Below, piece by piece: positions 1 to 6,345 of a stretch of DNA of 7,263 nt; position 1 is the stretch's first letter; each line of letters begins with the position of its first letter. The stretch spans positions 1-7,263 of the forward strand of contig JAADEK010000103.1 of the NCBI GenBank assembly GCA_013153455.1, written 5' to 3'. This DNA comes from Aquificota bacterium. GTDB lineage: Bacteria > Aquificota > Aquificia > Aquificales > Aquificaceae. The position numbers and the translations under genes were made by a program. Below the pieces are notes generated by a model, which had not been told where the DNA came from, searched no databases, and saw nothing but the letters and a program-made list of their open reading frames with translations.

Positions 1-869
1 GAGAGGGCACCGAGGAAAAAGAGGGGGTCCACAAAACCGATGAAGGGTATGTTTATCGGTGACCAGCCCCCGAAGAACAGGACGACCGCTATCGCGGAAA
101 GCGTCAAACCCTCTATATACCACTCAACGAGGGGGAAAAGTCCGAACTTCATACCCCCGTATTCAACCGTAAAGCCCGTAACGAGCTCCGCTTCCGCTTC
201 TTGAACGTCAAAGGGAACCCTTCCCATTTCCGCGAGCGCGGAAAACATAAAGGCGACGAAAGCTATGGGCTGAACCCATATATACCAAAGGTTTTGCTCT
301 ATCTGCTTCTGGACTATTTCGTAGGTTGAGAGGGTTCCCGCGAGGATAATCGGTCCCATAACCGCAAAGGTTATAACGACCTCATACGAGACCAAAACAC
401 CCGCCTTCCTCATTGAAGCGATTAGGGGATACTTTGAGTTTGAAGCCCATCCCGCGAGGGCTACCGCGTATACCGCCATTGAGCCGAGGGCAAAGACCAA
501 AAGTAGCCCTACGTTTACGTCCGAAAGTATGGGTTTTACCTTGTAACCGAAGAGCTCAAATTCGGGACCGAACGGTATGACCGCGAATATGAGCGTTGCG
601 GGAACAAGCGCGAGAATGATGGCGAGGTGATACAGGAATTTGTCCCCGTATCTCGGGAAGAGGTCTTCTTTTGTGATGAGCTTCACACCGTCCGCGAGGG
701 GTTGAAGAAGTCCGTGCCAACCTACGACCATGGGTCCGGGTCTTCTCTGTATGTGCGCTGCTACCTTTCTCTCTACCCACGTAAGGAAAGCGCCGATACC
801 GAGCGCTATACCTAGGATGACGAGAATCTTTATAAGAGCGACAAGAAGGTCAACCCAGAAGCTGTGCAT
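1..869 (-). CDS. nuoH: NADH-quinone oxidoreductase subunit H (NuoH), C-terminus cut by window edge
   Basis: Membrane subunit of respiratory complex I, which in the family helps form the quinone-binding chamber and the first part of the proton path. I translated it by hand from the minus strand: 289 residues are visible, and the last roughly 40-50 of a usual 320-350 lie outside the window. The family blocks are clear: residues 33-63 (ERK, then QRRPGP and GLLQPLADGVKL), 141-163 (WASNSKYPL, then SYE) and 212-245 (AEMGRVPFD, EAEAELVTGF, EYGGMKFGLF), with the usual conserved acidic residues. Several hydrophobic helices are present, for example around 8-30, 80-100, 120-140 and 160-180. The ATG at 869 is chosen because it follows a GGAGGGG ribosome site (873-879) and precedes a typical NuoH N-terminus. 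No other nuo gene is visible. The preceding gene on this strand is argH, 73 nt away. Confidence 0.95.
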   Translation of the reverse strand, partial: MHSFWVDLLVALIKILVILGIALGIGAFLTWVERKVAAHIQRRPGPMVVGWHGLLQPLADGVKLITKEDLFPRYGDKFLYHLAIILALVPATLIFAVIPFGPEFELFGYKVKPILSDVNVGLLLVFALGSMAVYAVALAGWASNSKYPLIASMRKAGVLVSYEVVITFAVMGPIILAGTLSTYEIVQKQIEQNLWYIWVQPIAFVAFMFSALAEMGRVPFDVQEAEAELVTGFTVEYGGMKFGLFPLVEWYIEGLTLSAIAVVLFFGGWSPINIPFIGFVDPLFFLGAL

Positions 870-901
870 CGTCCCCTCCGAGATGCTTAAAAGTTTACCA
901 G

Positions 902-907
902 ATTTTA
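902..907 (-). promoter_or_regulatory. Possible -10 element for nuoH
   Basis: On the minus strand the argH-nuoH gap contains TAAAAT, five of six matches to the sigma70 -10 consensus, about 33 nt before the nuoH ATG. No convincing -35 lies 16-18 bp upstream. It is listed because the palindrome over the argH stop would otherwise leave nuoH without a promoter. This is a weak call. Confidence 0.2.
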
Positions 908-923
908 CGCGGGCTATGGATAA

Positions 924-954
924 GATTAAGTATAAAGAGGGCTTATAAGCCCTC
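924..954 (-). terminator. Palindromic hairpin over the argH stop codon, possible intrinsic terminator
   Basis: Positions 937-954 are an 18-nt perfect palindrome (GAGGGC, TTATAA, GCCCTC). On the minus strand it is followed by TTTATACTTAATC. The six G/C-rich pairs give a usable stem with TTATAA as loop, and the argH TAA stop (943-945) lies inside it. The downstream tract is T-rich but interrupted, so termination may be partial. It would separate or attenuate nuoH relative to argH. Confidence 0.5.
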
Positions 955-2316
955 CTCTATCTTTGCTACCTCTATCATCTTGAGAATTGCCTCTCTTGAG
1001 GTTCCCCCGTATGTGCGCTTTTTGTCCGTTGAATGTTCCGGGGTGAGGGTCCGCTTTACGTCATCGCCGAATTTCTCGGAAAACCTTTTGAACTCCTCCG
1101 TGCTCATCTCCTCAAGTGTTTTTTTCTCGGAAAGGAGGTAGGAAACTACGTTTCCCGCTATACGATGGGCTTCCCGAAAGGGAACACCTTTCTCAACGAG
1201 GTAATTCGCAAGGTCGGTGATAAGGAGGAGGTTTCCGGAGACCGAAGAGAGGCGCTCACGCTTTAGCTTAAGCTCCCCAAGGATAAGCGTCATTCCCTTC
1301 AGGATATCCTTTATGGTTTTTACGGTGTCAAAGAGGGGTTCCTTATCCTCTTGGAGGTCCCTGTTGTAAGCCATCGGGAGGGCTTTCAGAACCGTAAGGA
1401 GGGCTATAAGGTTGCCGTAGAGTCTTCCCGTTTTTGCCCTTATAAGCTCAAGGACGTCGGGGTTCTTCTTTTGTGGCATTATTGAGCTTCCCGTGCATAG
1501 CTTGTCGGGAAGTTCAACAAAACCGAACTCGTCCGTGTTCCATAGGATGAGGTCTTCCGCGAGTCTTGAGAGGTGCTGTGCGGTAAGGGCGCACACAAAG
1601 AGGAACTCCGCTATGAAGTCCCTCTCCGCGGTCGCGAACATGGCGTTCCGCGAAACGCGATTGAACCCGAGCTCCTCCGCGGTGAGGAACCTGTCAAGGG
1701 GGAAGTCTACGCCCGCTACCGCACCGCTCCCGAGGGTAAGCTCGTCTGTTCGCCTGTAGAGGTCAAGGAATCTCTCGTCGTCCTTCAGGAAAGCCTCCCT
1801 GTAGGCGAGGAAGTAAAACGACGCCCTTATCGGTTGAGCCCTTTGGAGGTGGGTGTAGGAGGGCATGATGATATCAACGCTCATTTCCGCGAGTAAAACG
1901 AGTCTGCGCCTTAAGTCCGAGAGGAGTTTCCTTATCTCCCTTATTTGGTCTTTTAGGTAGAGGCGCTCGTCGGTAGTAACTTGGTCGTTTCTTGAGCGGG
2001 CTGTGTGTAGCTTTTTCCCGAGCTCACCGAGTCTTTCGGTGAGCTTCGCTTCTATGTTCATATGAACGTCCTCAAGCTCCTTCCTCCACTCAAATCTCCC
2101 CTCCTCTATCTCCTCTTTTATCTTCTTAAGCTCCTTTATAAGCCTTTCCGCTTCCTCCTGTGAGAGTATACCCGCTTTTTGGAGCGTCTTTACGTGGGCT
2201 ATGTCCTGAGCGATGTCGTAGGGGGCGAGTGTTTTGTCAAAGCTTACGCTCTCCGTAAACTCCTCAACAAAAGCGTCCGTCTTTTGTGTGAACCTCCCGG
2301 ACCACGGTTTTTCCAT
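943..2316 (-). CDS. argH: Argininosuccinate lyase
   Basis: Cytoplasmic enzyme that splits argininosuccinate into arginine and fumarate, the last step of arginine biosynthesis. It belongs to the fumarase/aspartase superfamily and works as a homotetramer. The 457-residue length is normal. Visible family blocks: N-terminal WSGRF (5-9), TARSRNDQV (105-113), THLQRAQP (155-162, with the conserved His) and the superfamily signature GSSIMPQKKNPD (276-287) with the mobile-loop serine. The frame stays open to a GTG at 2424, but that would add 36 residues lying largely inside the preceding rlpA-like gene. The ATG at 2316 gives the usual ArgH N-terminus and is preferred. It has no clear Shine-Dalgarno site: a small hairpin (2330-2342) occupies that region. 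The gene lies 38 nt after the rlpA-like stop and probably shares its transcript. Confidence 0.96.
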   Translation of the reverse strand: MEKPWSGRFTQKTDAFVEEFTESVSFDKTLAPYDIAQDIAHVKTLQKAGILSQEEAERLIKELKKIKEEIEEGRFEWRKELEDVHMNIEAKLTERLGELGKKLHTARSRNDQVTTDERLYLKDQIREIRKLLSDLRRRLVLLAEMSVDIIMPSYTHLQRAQPIRASFYFLAYREAFLKDDERFLDLYRRTDELTLGSGAVAGVDFPLDRFLTAEELGFNRVSRNAMFATAERDFIAEFLFVCALTAQHLSRLAEDLILWNTDEFGFVELPDKLCTGSSIMPQKKNPDVLELIRAKTGRLYGNLIALLTVLKALPMAYNRDLQEDKEPLFDTVKTIKDILKGMTLILGELKLKRERLSSVSGNLLLITDLANYLVEKGVPFREAHRIAGNVVSYLLSEKKTLEEMSTEEFKRFSEKFGDDVKRTLTPEHSTDKKRTYGGTSREAILKMIEVAKIEEGL

Positions 2317-2329
2317 AAGAATTGATTTT

Positions 2330-2342
2330 ACGCCGAAGGCGT
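2330..2342 (-). promoter_or_regulatory. Small hairpin just upstream of the argH start
   Basis: A perfect 5-bp stem with a TTC triloop (ACGCC-TTC-GGCGT on the minus strand) lies between the rlpA-like stop and the argH ATG. It ends 13 nt before the start codon, where a ribosome site would be expected and none is clear. It might affect argH translation or it may be chance. On the minus strand it is followed by AAAAT, so it is not a terminator in that direction. Confidence 0.3.
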
Positions 2343-2354
2343 CTTTTATCTTTC

Positions 2355-2864
2355 TTAATAAGTCCTCACTATATCCTTGACGAATTTGTCGTAAAAGCGT
2401 ATCTGGGTTGACGGGGAGAGGCACTTCAGCGGGATGACCGCAACCCTTCCTATGCCTTTTTCTTCTATGCCTATTTTCCTCGCAGCCGCTTGTGAGAGGT
2501 CTATTATCCTGCCGTCAACGTAGGGTCCTCTGTCGTTTATGCGAACGACGACGAATTTGCCGTTTGCGAAGTTGTAAACGAGGACGTATGTCCCGAGGGG
2601 GAGGGTTCTTGATGCTGCGGTGAACTTCGCGAGGTTAAAGGTCTCGCCGTTTGCGGTTTTCCTCCCGTGGAACTTTGGTCCATACCATGACGCGAGACCC
2701 TTTTGTATCTTGCAGTCCTTCTTTACCTTTATCCTTCTTATAAACTCCTCGTATAGCTTCTCCTCCTTGAGGAAGAGTTTAAAGGTGTTGTAGTGGGCAA
2801 GGGCGTCGGGGCTTTTTGCGGGCTTTGAGAAGGCGAGCGAAATCAGGAGGAGGAGTGTGAGCAC
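2355..2864 (-). CDS. Secreted RlpA-like double-psi beta-barrel protein
   Basis: 169-residue envelope protein. Residues 1-13 form a short signal peptide (hydrophobic LTLLLLISLAF, likely cut near AFS-K). There is no lipobox cysteine, so it is probably soluble periplasmic or peripheral rather than a lipoprotein. Residues 54-147 are an RlpA/barwin-like double-psi beta-barrel: GLASWYG (56-62), HGRKTANGE (66-74), LPLGT (88-92), INDRGP (109-114) with the conserved Asp111, and IDLS (121-124). Classical RlpA is a septal lytic transglycosylase acting on peptidoglycan lacking stem peptides. This one has no SPOR domain, and it has Ser85 where characterised RlpA carries a His, so activity is uncertain. 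The start is the GTG at 2864, which puts the signal peptide at the N-terminus and follows AAGGGG. It begins 2 nt after the upstream stop, indicating translational coupling. Confidence 0.85.
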   Translation of the reverse strand: MLTLLLLISLAFSKPAKSPDALAHYNTFKLFLKEEKLYEEFIRRIKVKKDCKIQKGLASWYGPKFHGRKTANGETFNLAKFTAASRTLPLGTYVLVYNFANGKFVVVRINDRGPYVDGRIIDLSQAAARKIGIEEKGIGRVAVIPLKCLSPSTQIRFYDKFVKDIVRTY

Positions 2865-2866
2865 CT

Positions 2867-3556
2867 TCAGACCCCTTGCGGATACCAGTATGGTCTTATA
2901 TTTACGGTTCTTCCGTCGGGGAGTTTGACGGGGTTGTGAAGGAGTTTTTCTATTAGCGTGAGGGCGCCCTCAAGGGTTGAGGTGTCAATCCCGTAGACCT
3001 TTCCGAGCTCCGAAAGGTCGGGTGAGCTTCCCGCTTCCCTTGCTATCTCCCGCGCTATTACGTAAGACTTCAGGGGCGCGTCGGGGTATACGTCCCGTAT
3101 ATACGTGAGGACATCCGAGGAGTATACGACTATGCGGGGGTATGCGCTCATCTTCTTCAGCATATCCTCAAGTGTGAGCTGGTCGTAAACGGATATGCTG
3201 TCTTCGGTCTTTATGCCCGCGAGGAGCTTTCCTCCGCCTTCGGTAAACTGCGCGTGGTATACGACGTATCTCTTGGGGACTTCTTCCCAGCCGTGCTCTT
3301 GAGCGGTCGTTAGGAAGGCTCCCTTTGCGGACTCTTCGCTCCCGAATATGGGAATCTCCTTCTTGAATTCCTCGTCGGGTATGCGCCACACGATGAGGTA
3401 TTCGTCCCCGCGGAGCTTGTGAACCTCCCAGTTTCCTGAGAGCTCCTCCCAGTTTTGGACGAGTTTGTATTTTTCGGGATAACGCTCCTTAAGGAAATCT
3501 ATAACGTTATCCGCGTTTATCTCCTCGCTTGAGCGAACGAGCGTTTGCACTTCCAT
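2867..3556 (-). CDS. Uncharacterised 229-residue protein
   Basis: I do not recognise this family. The protein is soluble-looking, charged, without signal peptide, membrane segment or cysteine. The N-terminal third (about 10-75) is rich in Glu/Lys with alternating Trp/Tyr strands. The middle (96-150) has beta-strand-like runs (RYVVYHAQF and RIVVYSSDVLTYI). The 160-207 segment is helical and resembles in outline the late part of DnaQ-like exonucleases (a YVIAREIAREAG helix, then LSELGKVYGID and EGALTLIEKLL), but the usual catalytic Asp/Glu pattern is not apparent. The C-terminus is a short strand-rich tail (LPDGRTVNIRPYWYPQ). The ATG at 3556 follows GGGAG with a 6-nt gap. It heads the minus-strand run and lies 2 nt from the rlpA-like gene, so the two are probably co-translated. 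A role in the cell envelope is possible only by association. Confidence 0.8.
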   Translation of the reverse strand: MEVQTLVRSSEEINADNVIDFLKERYPEKYKLVQNWEELSGNWEVHKLRGDEYLIVWRIPDEEFKKEIPIFGSEESAKGAFLTTAQEHGWEEVPKRYVVYHAQFTEGGGKLLAGIKTEDSISVYDQLTLEDMLKKMSAYPRIVVYSSDVLTYIRDVYPDAPLKSYVIAREIAREAGSSPDLSELGKVYGIDTSTLEGALTLIEKLLHNPVKLPDGRTVNIRPYWYPQGV

Positions 3557-3580
3557 GCCTTTCTCCCTTTTGAAGTTTTT

Positions 3581-3590
3581 TACAATTCTA
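3581..3590. promoter_or_regulatory. Overlapping divergent -10-like elements
   Basis: The 38-bp gap between the two divergent genes contains TACAATTCTA. Read on plus, TACAAT (3581-3586) is a five-of-six -10 match that would start transcription at about 3593, just before the ATG at 3595. Read on minus, TAGAAT (3590-3585) is a five-of-six match that would give a leader of about 20 nt carrying the GGGAG site of the 229-aa gene. Neither has a good -35, so both are tentative. Confidence 0.3.
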
Positions 3591-3594
3591 TCAA

Positions 3595-4236
3595 ATGAAA
3601 GGGGATTTTTTCGTCCTGAGGAGGGTAAGGGGGGGAGATGTTGACCTGATAGCTACGCTTTACGGCACATCGGGGAAGGTTAACCTCTTCGTTAGGGAAG
3701 GGCTTTTGAACGAAAACAGGTTCTTCGGGGATTTTGAGCTTTTTAACCTCGTTTCGCTTGATGCTACCCAAAGCGGGAATATGCTCATTCCGAACGACGT
3801 TATGCGCGTCAGGCGCTTTTCGCTTCTGGCGCGCGATTACGCACGCTTTGTTTTTATGAGCAACACCGCGAAAGCGGTCCTTTCGTTTGTTTCCTTTTAC
3901 GACGAGGAGGTCTTCGGACTTATACTGAGGGCTTTTTCTTCGCGCGTAAGGAATGCGGAGGCTTCCTCTTTGCGTTTTTACCTTGAGCTTATGAGGGTCT
4001 TGGGCTATAGCCCTAAGTTTCTCTCTTCTGTTCCAAAGAGGGGGGGATTTGTAAATATCTCGCTTGAGAAGGGGGATGTGTCCGAAGAGGGGGAATACAG
4101 GATTCGGGCTGAGCTTTTGGGTATTTTGAGAAGGATAAGCGGGGGGGATTACGAGAGGGTAAGGGTAAGCAGGAAGGCTTTCCTTGAGCTTGAGAGGTTT
4201 CTTTTTACCTTTTTGAGGTATCACACAACGAGGTGA
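3595..4236 (+). CDS. recO: Probable DNA repair protein RecO, short form without zinc finger
   Basis: 213 residues, resembling RecO, which with RecR loads RecA onto SSB-coated single-stranded DNA and anneals strands. Residues 5-75 fit the N-terminal OB-fold (VLRRVRGGDVDLIATLYG, then SGKVNLFVREGL, like the RecO start where a Gly/Glu-rich turn precedes a Gly-Lys strand). LRFYLELMRVLGYSPKF (126-142) matches the helix preceding the usual RecO zinc site, and the C-terminal helix (ELERFLFTFLRYH) resembles the family end. There are no cysteines at all, so the four-Cys zinc site of many RecO proteins is absent; some RecO proteins naturally lack it. The start is the first ATG. No Shine-Dalgarno precedes it, and a -10-like box only 8 nt upstream suggests a leaderless mRNA. 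It ends in a tandem TGA TAA, convergent with groEL. Three 7-G runs lie inside it. Confidence 0.68.
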   Translation: MKGDFFVLRRVRGGDVDLIATLYGTSGKVNLFVREGLLNENRFFGDFELFNLVSLDATQSGNMLIPNDVMRVRRFSLLARDYARFVFMSNTAKAVLSFVSFYDEEVFGLILRAFSSRVRNAEASSLRFYLELMRVLGYSPKFLSSVPKRGGFVNISLEKGDVSEEGEYRIRAELLGILRRISGGDYERVRVSRKAFLELERFLFTFLRYHTTR

Positions 4237-4243
4237 TAAAGGG

Positions 4244-4274
4244 GAGAGAAACCGGAGCCTCAGTCAAGCTCCGG
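4244..4274 (-). terminator. groEL terminator hairpin with the stop codon in its loop
   Basis: CCGGAGC (4252-4258) and GCTCCGG (4268-4274) form a perfect 7-bp, mostly G/C stem with a 9-nt loop. The groEL TGA (4260-4262) lies in that loop. On the minus strand the stem is followed by TTTCTCTCC, a pyrimidine-rich but imperfect U-tract. On plus it is followed by CATGTCGG, so it would not act as an intrinsic terminator for the convergent recO-like gene. Confidence 0.6.
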
Positions 4275-5897
4275 CATGTCGGTGGGGGTTATGTCCTTCT
4301 TCTTTTCTTCGGGGATGTCCGCTATGAGGGCTTCCGCGGTGAGCATCGTTCCTGCGACGGACGCTGCGTTTTCTACCGCGGTCCTTACGACCTTGGTGGG
4401 GTCTATGATACCCGCTTCCATCATGTCAACGTATTCACCCGTCGCTGCGTTGAAGCCCCAAGTCTTGCCCTTCGTCCTTCCGAGTTCTATGACCTTCTCA
4501 AGGACGACGGAGCCGTCGTATCCCGCGTTGTAAGCTATTTGCTTGAGGGGAACGCGGACAGCCTTCTTGATTATGTCTATGCCGAGTTGTTGGTCGTGGT
4601 TGTCTCCCTTGAGGTTTTCAAGCGCTTCGGATGCCCTCACGAGTGCTACACCGCCTCCGGGGACTATACCTTCCTCTACCGCAGCCTTGGTAGCGTGAAC
4701 CGCGTCCTCAACCCTGTATTTCTTTTCCTTGAGTTCAGCTTCCGTAGCTGCACCTACCCTTATGATTGCTACACCACCGCTGAGCTTTGCAAGTCTTTCT
4801 TGGAGCTTTTCCCTGTCGTAGTCGGAGGTCGTTTCTTGGATTTGTCTCTTTATCTGCTCTATGCGAGCCTTTATCTGTTCGGGGTCTCCCTTACCGCCGA
4901 TTATGGTGGTGTGCTCCTTGTCAACGACGACCTTCTCCGCTTGTCCGAGCATGTCAAGCGTTACGTTTTCAAGCTTGATACCGAGGTCTTCGGTGATTGC
5001 TTGACCGCCGGTGAGAACCGCTATGTCGCCGAGGTAGTCCTTCCTCCTTTGACCGAATCCGGGAGCCTTTACCGCGCAAGCCTTGAGAACACCCTTTATG
5101 TGGTTCACGACGAGCGTAGCGAGTGCTTCACCTTCAACGTCTTCCGCTATGACGAGGAGTGGTCTTCCGCTCCTTACGACCTGCTCAAGTATGGGGAGGA
5201 GTTCTTTTATGTTGTTAATCTTCTTTTCGTATATGAGGATGTAGGGGTTTTCAAGAACGCATTCCATCTTTTCGGGGTCGGTGACGAAGTAAGGAGATAG
5301 GTATCCTCTGTCAAATTGCATACCCTTGACCACTTCAAGGGTGGTTTCCGCGGACTTGCTTTCCTCAACGGTGATTACGCCGTCCTTACCGACTTCTTCC
5401 ATTGCGTCCGCTATTATCTTTCCTATCTCGGGGTCGTTGTTCGCGGATATCGTAGCGACTTGCTCTATCTCCTTCCTGTCCTTTACTTCCTTTGAGAGGC
5501 TCTTTAGTTCCTCAACTATCTTCTTGACCGCCTTTTCTATACCCCTCTTTACTTCCATGGGGTTAGCTCCGCCCGCTGCTACCCTGAGCCCTTCGTGGAA
5601 CATAGCCTGTGCGAGAACCGTGGCGGTCGTGGTTCCGTCACCTGCTACGTCCGCGGTCTTTGATGCGACCTCTTTTACGAGTTGTGCCCCGATGTTTTCA
5701 AACTTGTCCTTAAGCTCTATTTCTTTTGCGACGGTTACCCCGTCCTTCGTGACAACGGGGGTTCCCCAGTTCTTGCCGAGGATAACTTCCCTTCCCTTGG
5801 GTCCGAGCGTAACCTTAACAGCGTTTGCGAGTTTATCAACACCAGCCTTGAGCTTTGCTCTTGCTTCTTCGTTGTAAATAATTGCCTTTGCTGCCAT
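4260..5897 (-). CDS. groEL: Chaperonin GroEL (Hsp60)
   Basis: 545-residue cytoplasmic chaperonin subunit. It forms double heptameric rings that enclose unfolded proteins under a GroES lid, driven by ATP. Visible landmarks match the E. coli numbering closely: LGPKGR (31-36), KDGVTVA (51-57), the nucleotide-binding GDGTTTAT (86-93), apical-domain residues 190-375, and Asp398 in [17 protein letters not shown] (394-410), the ATPase aspartate, followed by PGGG. The C-terminus ends in an acidic/Lys-rich stretch (EEKKKDI, then DMPELD) and lacks the Gly-Gly-Met repeat tail of E. coli. An in-frame GTG at 5906 would add three residues but lies within the Shine-Dalgarno; the ATG at 5897 gives the standard MAAK start, 6 nt after AAAGGAGGTG. 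It follows groES by 20 nt and forms one operon with it. Confidence 0.99.
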   Translation of the reverse strand: MAAKAIIYNEEARAKLKAGVDKLANAVKVTLGPKGREVILGKNWGTPVVTKDGVTVAKEIELKDKFENIGAQLVKEVASKTADVAGDGTTTATVLAQAMFHEGLRVAAGGANPMEVKRGIEKAVKKIVEELKSLSKEVKDRKEIEQVATISANNDPEIGKIIADAMEEVGKDGVITVEESKSAETTLEVVKGMQFDRGYLSPYFVTDPEKMECVLENPYILIYEKKINNIKELLPILEQVVRSGRPLLVIAEDVEGEALATLVVNHIKGVLKACAVKAPGFGQRRKDYLGDIAVLTGGQAITEDLGIKLENVTLDMLGQAEKVVVDKEHTTIIGGKGDPEQIKARIEQIKRQIQETTSDYDREKLQERLAKLSGGVAIIRVGAATEAELKEKKYRVEDAVHATKAAVEEGIVPGGGVALVRASEALENLKGDNHDQQLGIDIIKKAVRVPLKQIAYNAGYDGSVVLEKVIELGRTKGKTWGFNAATGEYVDMMEAGIIDPTKVVRTAVENAASVAGTMLTAEALIADIPEEKKKDITPTDMPELD

Positions 5898-5903
5898 CTT
5901 CCT

Positions 5904-5913
5904 CACCTCCTTT
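5904..5913 (-). promoter_or_regulatory. groEL ribosome binding site
   Basis: AAAGGAGGTG is a near-perfect anti-16S match ending 6 nt before the ATG at 5897. It decides the start, because the alternative in-frame GTG (5904-5906) is part of this site. Confidence 0.85.
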
Positions 5914-5917
5914 GATA

Positions 5918-6220
5918 TTAAGCTTGATAATCTTCTACGATAGCGAGAACTTCATCTTCAGACATAACGAGGTAAATCTTTCCTTCAATTTCTATCTCGT
6001 TGCCCGCATACTTGTTGAAAAGAACGACATCACCTTCCTTAACAGATAAGGGCTTTAACTCCCCGTTTTCAAGGAGCTTACCGGGACCTACCGCTACAAC
6101 CTTACCGAGCTGAGGCTTTTCCTTTGCGGTATCGGGGATTATGATACCCGAAGGGGTTCTCTCTTCCTTTTCCTCAAACCTCTCAACGACTATCTTGTCA
6201 TAAAGCGGTCTTAGCTTCAT
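5918..6220 (-). CDS. groES: Co-chaperonin GroES (Hsp10)
   Basis: 100-residue lid of the GroEL chamber, working as a heptamer in the cytoplasm. The N-terminus [13 protein letters not shown] (2-14) is the family signature. The mobile loop covers about 16-33 and contains the GroEL-binding GIIIP (25-29). The VGPGK turn (45-48 plus Lys), the [13 protein letters not shown] block (61-73) and the [14 protein letters not shown] end (83-96) are all typical, and the length is normal. The frame remains open upstream to a GTG at 6256, but the ATG at 6220 is chosen because it gives the standard N-terminus and sits 6 nt after AGGAGGTG; the GTG at 6256 would also lie within a few bases of the predicted transcript start. 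First gene of the groES-groEL operon. Confidence 0.98.
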   Translation of the reverse strand: MKLRPLYDKIVVERFEEKEERTPSGIIIPDTAKEKPQLGKVVAVGPGKLLENGELKPLSVKEGDVVLFNKYAGNEIEIEGKIYLVMSEDEVLAIVEDYQA

Positions 6221-6226
6221 CCTATC

Positions 6227-6234
6227 CACCTCCT
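6227..6234 (-). promoter_or_regulatory. groES ribosome binding site
   Basis: AGGAGGTG ends 6 nt before the ATG at 6220, the same geometry as for groEL and the TPR gene. It supports the short start over the upstream GTG. Confidence 0.8.
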
Positions 6235-6265
6235 CCGTTCTTCGTTTTTCAAGCACCGATAGAAA

Positions 6266-6294
6266 ATTATATTAACATTCCCCCGCGTTGTCAA
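6266..6294 (-). promoter_or_regulatory. Exact-consensus sigma70 promoter for groES-groEL
   Basis: On the minus strand TTGACA (6294-6289) is followed by exactly 17 bp and then TATAAT (6271-6266): both hexamers and the spacer match the housekeeping consensus perfectly. The predicted transcript start is near 6259, leaving a leader of about 39 nt that carries the groES ribosome site. No CIRCE element (TTAGCACTC-N9-GAGTGCTAA) is visible in or beside it, so HrcA control is not suggested by the sequence. Confidence 0.9.
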
Positions 6295-6324
6295 CCCGAA
6301 TTTTAGTCAAGCTTACTTAAAAAG

Positions 6325-6344
6325 TTTTAAATCCTCATTTAAAA
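6325..6344. repeat. A/T-only inverted repeat, possible operator
   Basis: TTTTAAAT (6325-6332) and ATTTAAAA (6337-6344) are perfect inverted 8-mers around CCTC. The repeat lies about 30 bp upstream of the groES -35 box and just left of a G/C-rich hairpin. Its symmetry and A/T content would suit a dimeric DNA-binding regulator or a curved upstream element. No matching regulator is visible in the window, so the function is unknown. Confidence 0.5.
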
Positions 6345-6345
6345 G

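Noticed and set aside
556..948. Short open frames overlapping nuoH on both strands
   Set aside because: The nuoH frame shows strong family motifs throughout; the others are Arg/His- or Ser/Tyr-rich shadows.
3580..4224. 214-codon open frame on the minus strand opposite the recO-like gene
   Set aside because: Its translation is a Pro/Lys-rich low-complexity string with no recognisable fold, whereas the plus-strand frame has RecO-like OB-fold and helix patterns.
4233..5300. 355-codon open frame on the plus strand opposite groEL
   Set aside because: It lies wholly antisense to an unmistakable groEL, its protein is a Val/Leu/Tyr/Arg-rich string without recognisable domains, and open antisense frames are expected from this codon usage.
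5326..5877. 183-codon plus-strand frame opposite the groEL N-terminus
   Set aside because: Ser/Thr/Phe-rich shadow of the groEL coding frame with no ribosome site or family resemblance.
6222..6262. CTATC/GATAG pairing in the groES leader as a possible RNA thermometer hiding the ribosome site
   Set aside because: The upstream CTATC (6262-6258) falls mostly before the predicted transcript start near 6259, and only five pairs would form.
6221..6300. CIRCE element expected for HrcA-controlled groES operons
   Set aside because: No TTAGCACTC or GAGTGCTAA half-site, even degenerate, is present near the promoter or leader.
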